Shown: piece after piece, positions 8,268 to 16,571 of the stretch
How positions within the stretch are numbered: the stretch's first letter is position 1
How the letters are laid out: each line of letters opens with the position of its first letter
DNA from: UBA5109 sp965661005
GTDB lineage: Bacteria; Pseudomonadota; Gammaproteobacteria; Pseudomonadales; Pseudohongiellaceae
NCBI GenBank assembly: GCA_965661005.1
Contig: CBFICB010000002.1
Coordinates: 357,698-421,697, forward strand
Direction of reading: 5' to 3'
DNA: 64,000 nt
Made by a program: the position numbers and the translations under genes
The notes under the pieces: generated by a model
Database searches by the model: none
The model's input: only the letters and a program-made list of their open reading frames with translations
Told to the model about the DNA's origin: nothing

Positions 8268-8864
8268 TCATTTCGACACCATCACCATTGCCGGTCGAAT
8301 AACTCTTCCATTCAAGCTGTATCCTTTCTGCACAACAGTTATCACAGTATTTGGCTCTACATCTGGATTTTCTAACATTGACATTGCCTGATGTAGCTGA
8401 GGATCAAAGGGCTCCCCCTCAGGGTCTATCTGTTCGATAGCAAACTTGTTTAGAACCGTCAGAAATTCCTTGATAGTAAGTTCAATACCTTCACAAAGTG
8501 CTTTTACACTCTCTTCTTCAGGATCAGCCACCGCTTGCAATGCTCGCTCCATGTTATCCATGACATTTAATAATTCTGCACTGAATTTTTCCAAGGCATA
8601 TTTATGAGCCTTTTCAACATCTGCTTCTGCGCGACGACGCATATTCTGAACTTCAGCATGAGCTCTCATCACTGTATCCTGCTGCTCTGACAAGGCTGCA
8701 GCTACTGCTTCGTCAATTAGCGTCTGTACTTCGGGAGCAAGCTCAACGCCTTGTTCTTCATCCAGACTACTATCGTCAGCCTGTTCCTGTTCGACAGCTT
8801 CATTCTTTTCCTGTTCGGGCTCCTGACTACTGCCCATTTTTTTGGAAGCTTCCTTTTCAGCCAT
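8268..8864 (-). CDS. grpE: Nucleotide exchange factor GrpE
   Basis: 198-residue co-chaperone that releases ADP from DnaK. An acidic, low-complexity N-terminus (to about 50) leads into a long coiled-coil helix (QDTVMRAHAEVQNMRRRAEAD is the typical core). The C-terminal beta wing includes PFDPQLHQAM and ends GRVIRPAMVMVSK. The frame stays open four codons further upstream to a TTG at 8876. ATG 8864 is chosen because GGAGG lies seven bases before it. It is first in the leftward heat-shock operon, with an almost ideal sigma-32 promoter upstream. Confidence 0.97.
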   Translation of the reverse strand: MAEKEASKKMGSSQEPEQEKNEAVEQEQADDSSLDEEQGVELAPEVQTLIDEAVAAALSEQQDTVMRAHAEVQNMRRRAEADVEKAHKYALEKFSAELLNVMDNMERALQAVADPEEESVKALCEGIELTIKEFLTVLNKFAIEQIDPEGEPFDPQLHQAMSMLENPDVEPNTVITVVQKGYSLNGRVIRPAMVMVSK

Positions 8865-8925
8865 GCTTTCCTCCAAATAACGCGTTACTTATGAAATAAC
8901 TTGTGACACAAATCGACTACAGGCT

Positions 8926-8953
8926 ATATGGGGTCGAGCTTCAAGCTTTCAAG
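8926..8953 (-). promoter_or_regulatory. Sigma-32 heat-shock promoter of grpE (consensus match)
   Basis: Reading leftwards, CTTGAAA (8953-8947), 13 bases, then CCCCATAT (8933-8926). This fits the sigma-32 consensus CTTGAAA-N11-16-CCCCATNT at every specified position. Transcription would start about 55 bases before the grpE ATG. It overlaps the leader region of the divergent recN gene. Confidence 0.85.
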
Positions 8954-9028
8954 AGAAAAACAGAGAAAATAAGCATCGAAAGACAAATGAATTTTGTACT
9001 ACAATTCAATCAGGTCTTTGAGAAGAAT

Positions 9029-10693
9029 ATGCTAAGCCAATTAACAATCAATAATTACGCCATTGTCGAACAACTCGATCTTGAACTGAAGTCGGGAATG
9101 ACAGTTATTACCGGTGAAACCGGAGCTGGAAAATCCATTATGCTGGATGCTTTGGCCCTAACCCTGGGCGACCGTGCGGATAAAGAAGTCATCCAGCCGG
9201 GGCAGGACAAAACCGAAATCAGTGCCAACTTTGACATTAGCAACAATAAACACGCCCTTAACTGGCTCGAACAACAAGACTATGCTACCGATGGTGAGTG
9301 TATTCTGCGTAGAGTCGTCACCGCTGAAGGTCGCTCAAAGGCCTATATCAATGGCAGGCCGGTTACCTTAAACGAACTCAAGCAACTGGGTGAAATGCTG
9401 GTTGATATCCATAGTCAGCATGAACATCAGTCTCTATTGAAAACCAGCACCCATCAACGTTTATTGGATGATTATTGCGGCACAACTGAACTTGCACACA
9501 AAGTCACTGTAGCCTATCGAACCTGGCTTGGGCAGTTTAAAAAGCTCGAAGCTCTGCAAAATCAGGCAGAAGAACATAATGCCCTTTTTGAATTACAGCA
9601 TTATCAATTAAAAGAACTGAATGAATTAAATCTTGCTGCAGATGAATACCCTTCACTGGAAGATGAGCACCAACAACTAAACCACGCAGAAAGCATTTTG
9701 AGTTCACTACAGTCCGCCCTGGATATTTGTAAAGATAACGATGAGCAAAATATTCAGGCAGCACTAGCTCAAGTTCAGAGCTTACTAGACAATATGCCCT
9801 ACCGAAGTGCCCGCATGGAAACTGCCTATGATCTACTCAACACCGCATTGATCCAGGTTGAAGAAGCCAGCAATGAATTGATTCAGGCTGCAGAAAATCT
9901 GGATATGAATCCAACTCGCCTGCAAGAATTAGATGAACGTTTAACCGTAATTCACCAGCTCGCACGCAAGCATAAAGTCAAACCCGAAGAGCTTCCGGCT
10001 TTTCACCAACAACTACAAAATGACCTGGGTGATGCCAGTTCGGCAGATGATCAAATCGAAACACTCAAGAGTCAACTAAAGGAACTGGAAACCAGCTACC
10101 AAAGCCATGCCGATGAACTAAGTAAAGAACGTAGTAGCGGCGCCCTTAAATTACAAAAAGCGATTAATGCTCAGCTTAAAAAACTGGATATGGATTCAGC
10201 GAGCTTCTCTGTCGCTCTTAACAAGGACGGCAGCAATCTACCAAGCAGCAAAGGCAACGAAAATATTGAATTTCTCATTAGCACTAACCCTGGCCAAAGT
10301 GCTAAGCCTTTAATCAAGATTGCCTCCGGTGGAGAGCTTTCCCGAATCAGTCTGGCTATTCAGGTGGTCACTGCCCAGACCTCTTCTATTCCCTCACTTA
10401 TTTTTGATGAAGTCGATGTTGGAATTGGTGGTTCAGTTGCTTTGGCAGTAGGAGATTTATTAAGACAACTTGGCGAGAAAGGCCAGGTGCTTTGTGTCAC
10501 TCATCAAGCTCAGGTAGCGAGTCAGGGTAATCATCACCTTTATGTCAGCAAGCTGGCTGGCAAAAATTCAATCAGCACCCAAGTCTCTGAACTTAGCGGT
10601 GAAGAGAAAGTCATCGAAATCGCTCGCATGCTCGGAGGCAATGCCGAAAATGAAAGCTCCATGGCACATGCCAGAGAAATGATGGCTTCATAG
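9029..10693 (+). CDS. recN: DNA repair protein RecN
   Basis: 554-residue SMC-like ATPase that helps repair double-strand breaks. The N-terminus MLSQLTINNYAIVE and the Walker A GETGAGKS (residues 29-36) match E. coli RecN (553 residues). A long coiled-coil middle part follows, then the C-terminal ABC signature SGGELSRISLA and Walker B LIFDEVDVGIGG. The frame is open upstream to a GTG at 8903, but homology and length place the start at ATG 9029, with GAGAAG nearby. No LexA box (CTGT-N8-ACAG) is visible upstream. Divergent from grpE. Confidence 0.97.
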   Translation: MLSQLTINNYAIVEQLDLELKSGMTVITGETGAGKSIMLDALALTLGDRADKEVIQPGQDKTEISANFDISNNKHALNWLEQQDYATDGECILRRVVTAEGRSKAYINGRPVTLNELKQLGEMLVDIHSQHEHQSLLKTSTHQRLLDDYCGTTELAHKVTVAYRTWLGQFKKLEALQNQAEEHNALFELQHYQLKELNELNLAADEYPSLEDEHQQLNHAESILSSLQSALDICKDNDEQNIQAALAQVQSLLDNMPYRSARMETAYDLLNTALIQVEEASNELIQAAENLDMNPTRLQELDERLTVIHQLARKHKVKPEELPAFHQQLQNDLGDASSADDQIETLKSQLKELETSYQSHADELSKERSSGALKLQKAINAQLKKLDMDSASFSVALNKDGSNLPSSKGNENIEFLISTNPGQSAKPLIKIASGGELSRISLAIQVVTAQTSSIPSLIFDEVDVGIGGSVALAVGDLLRQLGEKGQVLCVTHQAQVASQGNHHLYVSKLAGKNSISTQVSELSGEEKVIEIARMLGGNAENESSMAHAREMMAS

Positions 10694-10834
10694 ATCTTTT
10701 ATTTTTCTTTGTAAATAAACAACTCCGAATAAAAATTACATCCTGGCCGAAAGCTGTAGAGACCAATAATTGTGTCATCTGCAATGCTAGTCCAGAGCGA
10801 CGTTTGAACTTATCAAAGGGGCTTAGATTGTAGA

Positions 10835-10888
10835 AAGTGACCGAAATAATTTTAAGATGCAATAAAGTAATACCCAGCGTGGTAGCAA
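10835..10888 (+). repeat. Imperfect direct repeat, copy 1 (recN-fur gap)
   Basis: A segment starting AAGTGACCGAAATAATTTTA recurs 155 bases later (10990-11043). The first 38 bases match with one difference; the next 16 are looser but both end in AGCAAT. The 351-base recN-fur gap (10694-11044) shows no coding potential and is largely made of these repeats and the spacer between them. Confidence 0.7.
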
Positions 10889-10989
10889 TATAAATCGTTA
10901 ATAAGGAGCAAGAAAATTTAATAATTGCGTTATGAGCGACGCTAGTACGCGGCGAAGCTTATAATTGTTGAGGGAGCTTACTTCTTGGT

Positions 10990-11043
10990 AAGTGACCGAA
11001 ATAATTTTAAGATGCAACAAAGTAATAGCGAGCGCAATAGCAA
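10990..11043 (+). repeat. Imperfect direct repeat, copy 2, abutting the fur stop codon
   Basis: Second copy of the 54-base element at 10835-10888. It ends one base before the fur stop codon (11045), so it forms the immediate 3' flank of fur on the other strand. The origin is unknown; it may be a dispersed intergenic repeat or a local duplication. Confidence 0.7.
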
Positions 11044-11044
11044 T

Positions 11045-11458
11045 TTACTGACAGTCTTTGCAGAGTCCGTAGATATAAAGCGAATGATCACTAATCGTAT
11101 ATCCCTTCTTCTCTGCCTGTTTCTTTTGCTGGGCCTCAATTACTTCATCGAAAAACTCTTCGACTTTACCGCATTTTGTACAGACTATATGGTCATGATG
11201 ATCTTCAGTCATCATTTCGAATACTGAGTGACCACCTTCAAAGTGGTGACGCATTACCAGACCTGCGGCTTCAAACTGGGTGAGTACCCGGTAGACTGTT
11301 GCTAAACCAACATCTTCATCGGCATCTCGAAGGGCCTTGTAGACATCTTCGGCGCTCATATGCCGAGATTCCGTTTCATCTAGGATTTGCATTATCTTGA
11401 CGCGTGGCAAAGTGACTTTAAGCCCTGCGTTGCGAAGTTCTTGATTCTCTCCTGGCAT
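11045..11458 (-). CDS. fur: Ferric uptake regulator Fur
   Basis: 137-residue Fe2+-dependent repressor of iron-acquisition genes. The N-terminal winged helix (about 1-82) contains TVYRVLTQFEAAGLV. The dimerisation and metal domain starts with the His-rich HHFEGGHSVFE and DHHDHIVCTKCGKV segment, and a second Cys pair CKDC closes the protein. ATG 11458 has GGAAG nine bases upstream. Two Fur-box-like sites elsewhere in the window (18441 and 27737) are natural targets. It is divergent from bamE, as in many gammaproteobacteria. Confidence 0.97.
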   Translation of the reverse strand: MPGENQELRNAGLKVTLPRVKIMQILDETESRHMSAEDVYKALRDADEDVGLATVYRVLTQFEAAGLVMRHHFEGGHSVFEMMTEDHHDHIVCTKCGKVEEFFDEVIEAQQKKQAEKKGYTISDHSLYIYGLCKDCQ

Positions 11459-11518
11459 TAAATTACTTCCTTAAATAGTATTTTTTACAAAAAAAGCCAT
11501 TTCATTCATATTTCATTA

Positions 11519-11532
11519 ACAGATGTATCTGT
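11519..11532. promoter_or_regulatory. Small palindrome between fur and bamE
   Basis: ACAGAT-GT-ATCTGT is a 6-2-6 inverted repeat in the middle of the 152-bp divergent fur/bamE promoter region. It could be an operator for either gene, but it does not resemble a Fur box and no protein is assigned. Confidence 0.35.
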
Positions 11533-11610
11533 AAAATCAACTTTGTTTTCGGTATTATGCCTGTCCACAGAAGTATGTAAAGTTAAGAGTAAGGCTAACA
11601 AAGGTCAACA

Positions 11611-11985
11611 GTGTTGAATAAACTGCTACTTATCATTTCAATTCTCGTACTGAGTGCATGTAGTAATTCTCCGTTGAGTTTTCCTGGTGTTTATCGGCTG
11701 GATATTCCTCAGGGCAATCTCATCTCTCAGGAACAGGTTGACCAGTTGCGTCCTGGCCTGACCAAACGCCAGGTCAATTTCATTATGGGAACCCCCTTAA
11801 TACAGGACACTTTCGATCAGGATCGCTGGGATTATATCTACAGCTATCAACCTGGGGGTGGTGAGCGCGTTCAAGAAAGAATCAGCATCTATTTTGATGA
11901 TAACGGGTTTATGACCCGTTTTGATGGTGATTTCCAACAAACCCCTGAGAATGATCAATTCGGTGAAATTTCAGCTGCGCAATAA
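11611..11985 (+). CDS. bamE: Outer membrane assembly lipoprotein BamE (SmpA/OmlA)
   Basis: 124-residue lipoprotein of the BAM complex, which inserts beta-barrel proteins into the outer membrane. A signal peptide ends in the lipobox LSAC (Cys17). The family core runs through GLTKRQVNFIMGTPL and then DRWDYIYSYQPG. The start codon is GTG at 11611 (TTG follows directly) with AAAGG upstream. The gene ends 6 bp before the convergent rnfH. The fur-bamE-rnfH-ratA arrangement supports the assignment. Confidence 0.95.
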   Translation: MLNKLLLIISILVLSACSNSPLSFPGVYRLDIPQGNLISQEQVDQLRPGLTKRQVNFIMGTPLIQDTFDQDRWDYIYSYQPGGGERVQERISIYFDDNGFMTRFDGDFQQTPENDQFGEISAAQ

Positions 11986-11991
11986 GCGGCT

Positions 11992-12381
11992 TTACTCTAC
12001 TTTCCCCTGCCTTTTGTTTTTTTCTGTTTGCTTTGCTTGTGCCTGCTTTGCCTTTTTTTGCGCTCTGAGGAATCTGGCTTGCTTGGGATCCAGCAATAAG
12101 GGCCGGTAAATCTCCACCCTATCATTATTTTCCAGTTGATAATCAGCTGGAAGTGGAAGGTGCTTACCATCCAGAGGTTTTGAAAAAATACCCATCTTGG
12201 CTTCACCTATATTTACTTCGGGATACTTGCTTGTCAGCCCTGAAGCCAAAACTGCAGCCATAGACGAAGTGCCTTGCTTTACCGTTAGCGCTTGTAAAAA
12301 TTGCTCATCTGGCAAGGCATAGGCAACTTCCACTTGTATCGAGGGAACATCAGCTATTTGCTGTTTGCTGGAATCATCCAT
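11992..12381 (-). CDS. rnfH: RnfH family ubiquitin-like protein
   Basis: 129-residue protein of the RnfH (UPF0125) family with a beta-grasp fold and no settled function. The core IQVEVAYALPDEQFL and the segment ENNDRVEIYRPLLLDPKQAR are diagnostic; the C-terminus is a lysine-rich tail. The start is ATG 12381: it overlaps the ratA stop by eight bases (ATGGATGA), which indicates translational coupling, although the frame stays open further upstream inside ratA. It is convergent with bamE. Confidence 0.93.
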   Translation of the reverse strand: MDDSSKQQIADVPSIQVEVAYALPDEQFLQALTVKQGTSSMAAVLASGLTSKYPEVNIGEAKMGIFSKPLDGKHLPLPADYQLENNDRVEIYRPLLLDPKQARFLRAQKKAKQAQAKQTEKNKRQGKVE

Positions 12382-12805
12382 AAAGCTTATCCGCACGTCT
12401 ACAGACAGCGTTAACCAAATTCTTGCAAGAAGCATCAAATAGATTTTTTAAAGCCAGATCAAGCAACCCGGATTTAAATTCAAAATGCATATTCAGACTG
12501 GCTTTACATGCATCTTCACTTAATGCGTCAAAAGTCCAACGTGCATCAAAATGTTTAAAAGGGCCATCAACCAATTCCATCATCATAGAGTTGGGAGGAG
12601 TCAAACTATTCTTGGTCGTAAATGAATATTTAAAACCGGCTTTACCCAAATCCAAACGCCCCTGTACTTCATTTTCGGTTTTGCTGAGCACCTCAGCACC
12701 CAGACAGCCATCCATAAATTCCGGATATGACTCAATATCATTCACCAGATCAAACATGGCCCTGGCAGAATACGGCAATAATGCGCTTTGTTGAATAGTT
12801 GTCAC
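12374..12805 (-). CDS. ratA: RatA family START/cyclase-like protein
   Basis: 143-residue polyketide-cyclase/START-fold protein, homologous to E. coli RatA and the CoQ10-binding Coq10 family. Early motif SARAMFDLVNDIESYPEF and C-terminal FDASCKNLVNAVCRRAD fit the family. RatA has been linked both to ribosome association and to ubiquinone handling. The start codon is GTG at 12805. It starts 9 bp after the NSS transporter and overlaps rnfH by eight bases, so the three genes form a leftward transcription unit. Confidence 0.93.
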   Translation of the reverse strand: MTTIQQSALLPYSARAMFDLVNDIESYPEFMDGCLGAEVLSKTENEVQGRLDLGKAGFKYSFTTKNSLTPPNSMMMELVDGPFKHFDARWTFDALSEDACKASLNMHFEFKSGLLDLALKNLFDASCKNLVNAVCRRADKLYG

Positions 12806-12814
12806 GAGTAGGCT

Positions 12815-14239
12815 TTAAAAACCGAGTAAGTTGTAGCCGAAATAAATCTGCGCAACATTATTGGCAAACACTAATAAGAGAATAAGAGGAATAAATGTGC
12901 CGAGTGACAAAGTGATATAGGAAGCAAATAATGAAGACGAAAAACTTTCATCGCCATTACCAATTTCATTGATAAAGTCGCTCCGCTTCCAGCGGTAAGA
13001 ACAAAAGATACAAACAAGGAAGCCAATAAAAGGGAGTACAGTGTCATAGAAAAGATCATAAATCACATCGAATAATGATTTATTGATTCCACCATAAGTT
13101 ACTAAAGAAGAAAGCCAGCCCACCATACCTAGAGACATTATTGCCAATATGATTACAGTGCCTGCACTTAAACCCATAACAGCAAGCGCTTTACGGCGCG
13201 AATAATCCTTTTCATCTACCATCCAGGATATAGGAATCTCGCTGATTGAAACCAGCGAAGTTATTGCAGCAAAAAACACCAGGAGAAAAAATACCGTAGC
13301 TACAATGCTTGCGCCAGTATAACCAAGCACAGTCTGCATTTGCAGGAACAATTGCGGCAAGTAAGAAAAAATCAAACTGACACTACTATCTGATAAACCC
13401 TGCATATCCACTTCTGGGTTTATGGCAAATATTGCCGGTAGAATTAGCAAACCAGCAAAAAAAGCAACGGCTGTATCGGTTATTGCCACCATACGCGTTG
13501 AACTGATTATATTTTCTTCACTACTGAAATAAGAGCCATAGGTAATCAATATTCCCATACCTAATGACAAAGAAAAGAAAGCCTGATTGAGAGCCGACCT
13601 TATAACCGTGCTATCTATTTTGCTGAAATCCGGAATTAGATAATAGACTAAGCCTGCCTGAGCATTATCCAGCGTCATCACAAAAACTACTAAGCCCAGT
13701 AGCATTAGAAACAGCAGGGGCATTAAAACTTTTGCTGCTTTTTCAATGCCGCCTTTCACTCCCCCAACCAGAATCCCATACACAATAGCCAGTGTTAAAA
13801 ACAAATACAAAAACAATGAAGGCGATGCGACGATTTCGCCAAAAGCACTCGGTTCAGCCAGTCGGTCTAAATTACCCGCAAGCGATTGCAGAAGGTACAA
13901 CATTATCCAAACAGTTATAACTGAATAAAACACCGCTATCATAAAAGGGGTGGCTACTGCTAAGCCGCCAACGCGCCCCCAGAATTTACTATTGCCTGAT
14001 AATGCATAAAACGAACCCCCGGGGTTTTTCTTAGCAGCTCTGCCCATGGCAATTTCTGCCAGCATGACCGGAAAACAAACGATAATCACGAAAGCTAAAT
14101 AAATAACTAGAAATGCAGCACCGCCATTTTTGGCAGCCATCACCGGAAAACCGACCAGGTTGCCGATACCTACAGCTGAACCCGCTGCTGCAAGAATAAA
14201 CCCGAGTCTTGAGCTGAATTGCCCTCTACTACCTGACAT
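12815..14239 (-). CDS. Sodium:neurotransmitter symporter family transporter (SNF/NSS)
   Basis: 474-residue LeuT-fold Na+-coupled symporter. TM1 contains AAAGSAVGIGNLVGFPVM, the unwound Na+/substrate site typical of bacterial members; about 11-12 hydrophobic helices follow. Bacterial relatives import amino acids; the substrate here is not identifiable. It lies upstream of ratA with 9 bp between, and is divergent from smpB. Its insertion between ratA and smpB, which are neighbours in many relatives, may be lineage-specific. Confidence 0.92.
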   Translation of the reverse strand: MSGSRGQFSSRLGFILAAAGSAVGIGNLVGFPVMAAKNGGAAFLVIYLAFVIIVCFPVMLAEIAMGRAAKKNPGGSFYALSGNSKFWGRVGGLAVATPFMIAVFYSVITVWIMLYLLQSLAGNLDRLAEPSAFGEIVASPSLFLYLFLTLAIVYGILVGGVKGGIEKAAKVLMPLLFLMLLGLVVFVMTLDNAQAGLVYYLIPDFSKIDSTVIRSALNQAFFSLSLGMGILITYGSYFSSEENIISSTRMVAITDTAVAFFAGLLILPAIFAINPEVDMQGLSDSSVSLIFSYLPQLFLQMQTVLGYTGASIVATVFFLLVFFAAITSLVSISEIPISWMVDEKDYSRRKALAVMGLSAGTVIILAIMSLGMVGWLSSLVTYGGINKSLFDVIYDLFYDTVLPFIGFLVCIFCSYRWKRSDFINEIGNGDESFSSSLFASYITLSLGTFIPLILLLVFANNVAQIYFGYNLLGF

Positions 14240-14334
14240 CTGAACTCTCTAGAATATTGAATTTAACTGTTTTTATAGTGATCGGAGTTTACCAGAAAAC
14301 CGCTCAATAAATAGGTTTTAGCCTGCCCTGCCCT

Positions 14335-14340
14335 TATAAT
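14335..14340 (+). promoter_or_regulatory. Consensus -10 element directly before smpB
   Basis: TATAAT at 14335-14340. A transcript from here would start near 14347, that is, at the preferred smpB ATG (14348), leaving almost no leader. The matching -35 (TAGGTT, 17-bp spacing) is weak. No Shine-Dalgarno is seen before the smpB start. Confidence 0.4.
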
Positions 14341-14347
14341 GCCTGCC

Positions 14348-14827
14348 ATGGCAAAAAAGAAAAAACACGACGATTCAACAATTGTCGTTAACAAAAAAGC
14401 AAGACATGACTACTTTGTCAATGAAAGCTTTGAGGCTGGCATTGCGCTGACTGGCTGGGAAGTCAAAAGCCTGCGTGAAAAGAAAGTTCAACTGGTAGAC
14501 TCACACGTCATTATTAAAGATGGCGAAGCCTGGCTCCTGGGCGCTCAAATCGTTCCCATGTCAACAGCCAGTACTCATGTGGTTGCCGACCCCACTCGCA
14601 CACGTAAATTACTTTTACATCGTAAGGAGCTGGCAAAAATATTTTCCGGCATTAACCAAAAGGGACACACTTGCGTGTGCAGTAAAATGTACTGGAAAGG
14701 GCATCTTGTGAAATGCCAGATAGCTTTAGCCAAAGGTAAGCATGAATACGATAAACGTGCTGTAGAAAAAGAGCGTGAATGGAATCTGGATAAACGCCGT
14801 GTCATGAGCCATTCTAATCGACATTAG
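14348..14827 (+). CDS. smpB: SsrA-binding protein SmpB
   Basis: 159-residue protein that binds tmRNA and delivers it to stalled ribosomes. The family core FEAGIALTGWEVKSLREKKV and HEYDKRAVEKEREWNLDKRR are clear, with a basic C-terminal tail. ATG 14348 (MAKKKKHDD) gives the usual family N-terminus; another ATG lies three codons upstream at 14339, inside the TATAAT region. No ribosome-binding site is obvious. The partner RNA gene ssrA begins 153 bp downstream on the same strand. Confidence 0.96.
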   Translation: MAKKKKHDDSTIVVNKKARHDYFVNESFEAGIALTGWEVKSLREKKVQLVDSHVIIKDGEAWLLGAQIVPMSTASTHVVADPTRTRKLLLHRKELAKIFSGINQKGHTCVCSKMYWKGHLVKCQIALAKGKHEYDKRAVEKEREWNLDKRRVMSHSNRH

Positions 14828-14940
14828 AACAGCAACGCTGCCAGCTTTAAATTCAAACTTCTCACCCCAATATAGTTAAGAAGAAGTAAGCCGAACACCA
14901 CTTAACTAGAAACCGTGGTAGTTACTTGCTGCCACTATGC

Positions 14941-14946
14941 TAGAAT
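14941..14946 (+). promoter_or_regulatory. Probable -10 box of ssrA
   Basis: TAGAAT about 35 bases before the mature 5' end of tmRNA, with no convincing -35 at the right spacing. It would give a short precursor leader removed by RNase P. Confidence 0.35.
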
Positions 14947-14980
14947 GTCAGCGTAGTTAATATTAAAGAAGTAACACATT

Positions 14981-15343
14981 GGGGGCGCTCTGGATTCGAC
15001 GCCGGTTATAAAACCCGAGGTGCATGTCGAGAGAGTATAGGCTCTCGTAAATCAATCTATGCAACTTATATAGTTGCCAACGACGAAAACTACGCTCTAG
15101 CAGCTTAATATAGCCGCTAGCGATTGCCACAGGGATGCCTGTAAACCAGTGTTTAGCAATCGTCATATAGAACAGGATCGCCACGGCGGAGTGCTTGACT
15201 CCTAAGGGCTAAAAAGTATCAAGCTCGCTTCGAACACCCTGCGCGTTGGGTCGTGAGAAGTTAACTCAATAAACGATGCTATGCATGTAGAGCCAAAGGC
15301 AGAGTACTGACGGACGGGGGTTCAAATCCCCCCGCCTCCACCA
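14981..15343 (+). ncRNA. ssrA: Transfer-messenger RNA (tmRNA, SsrA)
   Basis: 363-base one-piece tmRNA that rescues stalled ribosomes and tags the unfinished protein for proteolysis. The 5' end GGGGGCG pairs with CGCCTCC before the encoded CCA (15341-15343). The 5' D-arm-like part reads GGATTCGAC, and the T arm contains GGGGGTTCAAATCCCCC. The tag reading frame is at 15076-15108. Length equals the E. coli RNA. Its 3' end is repeated downstream at 18281-18300, marking it as an integration site. Confidence 0.98.
15076..15108 (+). other. ssrA: tmRNA proteolysis-tag reading frame
   Basis: The resume codon GCC at 15076 opens the frame ANDENYALAA followed by TAA (15106-15108). This is the same tag as in E. 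coli and most gammaproteobacteria, recognised by ClpXP, and is good evidence of the class of the organism. Confidence 0.97.
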
Positions 15344-15349
15344 TTTCAA
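15330..15349 (+). repeat. ssrA 3' end, candidate attachment site (left copy)
   Basis: CCCCGCCTCCACCATTTCAA covers the last 14 bases of ssrA plus six flanking bases. The same 20 bases with one difference occur at 18281-18300. Similarity continues loosely for about 20 further bases. A direct repeat of a tmRNA 3' end is the usual footprint of a tyrosine-recombinase island. Confidence 0.65.
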
Positions 15350-15519
15350 TTTCCAATACGATCCAAAATACAAGTCAAAAGTGACAGGATGATTGTTCCC
15401 GTTAGTACTAGCTCAGCAAATACTAACAACCTTCTAATTAACTGGACGCTTTGTTAATGAGATAAAATACTCTATTAAACTTGCCAGAATATAAAATTAG
15501 AAATATATGGATTTTCCTA

Positions 15520-16419
15520 CTAAAACTGCTTTTTATCCCTCCCTAATTCATCAGTTAAAAAATCAATAAGCACTTTGACTTTTGCAGGAATGTATTTCTT
15601 TTGAGGGTATATTGCCTTAAAAATTCTGGGAATAATTTTGTATTCATCTAAAATTGTGACTAAGTCTCCTTTCTTTAAATCCTCATAAATAGTGTCCAGT
15701 TGTAAACAAGATATACCAATGCCTTCCAAGGTCAATATTCTGACCGCAAGTGGATTGTTAATTTTTACATTACCTGAAACCTGGACCTTTATTTCATCTT
15801 TATTTTTAAAAAATACCCATTGATTTGGAATCAGATGAGATGAGGGTAGAAGACAATTAAAATTCACTAACTCTTCTGGAGTGTTGGGAGCCCCATACTT
15901 GGCAAGAAACTCTGGAGAGGCAATTACTCTGGCCTCATCAATGGAAATATTAGTAGCGCTGTATGAAGTGTCAAAAAAATGGGCAGCGGTTAAAATGACA
16001 TCAAAATCCTCTATTTTTACTTTAGTAAATACATCGGTTAGTTCTATTTCAATGCTTAGGCTAGGGTACTTTTGTAGAAAAAGTGGTAACAGATTTGCCA
16101 ACACCTCATGGCCAAATGTCACTGGAGCGCTTACACGTAGAACTCCAGTAGGCATGCTGTCATTTTCAGTTGCAGCATTCTCAGCTTCCTTGACTGCTTT
16201 GTAGGCTTGTTTAGCATATTCAATATAGCGCTCACCAGATTCTGTTAACTCTACTTTACGTGTTGTTCTATTTAACAGCTTAACATTCAGATGTTGTTCT
16301 AGAATTGAAACCCGCTTGCTAACGGCAGAGCTGGTTAGCCCCAGCCTTTCGGCAGCTTTTGTAAAACTGCTCTCTTCAACTACGGCCAGGAATACGGGTA
16401 TATCGGCTAAATTTTCCAT
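15520..16419 (-). CDS. LysR family transcriptional regulator
   Basis: 299-residue LysR-type regulator. N-terminal helix-turn-helix at about 4-62 (FTKAAERLGLTSSAVSKRVS), then an effector domain beginning near 90 (GVLRVSAPVTFGHEVLA), as in the CrgA/DsdC-like branch. It is AT-rich like its flank. It diverges from the secreted-protein gene at 16572 across a 152-bp region with a nested palindrome, so it most likely controls that gene and possibly itself. It lies between two ssrA 3'-end repeats and so appears to be island cargo. Confidence 0.9.
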   Translation of the reverse strand: MENLADIPVFLAVVEESSFTKAAERLGLTSSAVSKRVSILEQHLNVKLLNRTTRKVELTESGERYIEYAKQAYKAVKEAENAATENDSMPTGVLRVSAPVTFGHEVLANLLPLFLQKYPSLSIEIELTDVFTKVKIEDFDVILTAAHFFDTSYSATNISIDEARVIASPEFLAKYGAPNTPEELVNFNCLLPSSHLIPNQWVFFKNKDEIKVQVSGNVKINNPLAVRILTLEGIGISCLQLDTIYEDLKKGDLVTILDEYKIIPRIFKAIYPQKKYIPAKVKVLIDFLTDELGRDKKQF

Positions 16420-16455
16420 CTAGTTAACCTTTCTTATTGCGTCTTAATAGGAATC

Positions 16456-16510
16456 AATGAGTTTCCATAAATGCTATTTATCAACTATATAGATATAGTA
16501 TAAACTCATT
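16456..16510. promoter_or_regulatory. Nested inverted repeats in the LysR divergent promoter
   Basis: Outer arms AATGAGTTT (16456-16464) and AAACTCATT (16502-16510) are exact reverse complements. Inside, ACTATA-TAGA-TATAGT (16484-16499) is a 6-4-6 palindrome. The array sits between the divergent LysR gene and 16572. It is a good candidate operator, but no LysR T-N11-A core was assigned. Confidence 0.5.
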
Positions 16511-16571
16511 TACAGAGTATAAGTACAATAAATATGTTTTCTAAATTTGATGAGTTAAAGAGGTAGGTTTA

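Noticed and set aside
8865..9028. LexA (SOS) box for recN
   Set aside because: recN is SOS-controlled in E. coli, but no CTGT-N8-ACAG-like sequence was found upstream.
10985..11227. Open frame from the recN-fur gap into fur
   Set aside because: Built from the intergenic repeat and the antisense of fur; no protein-like pattern.
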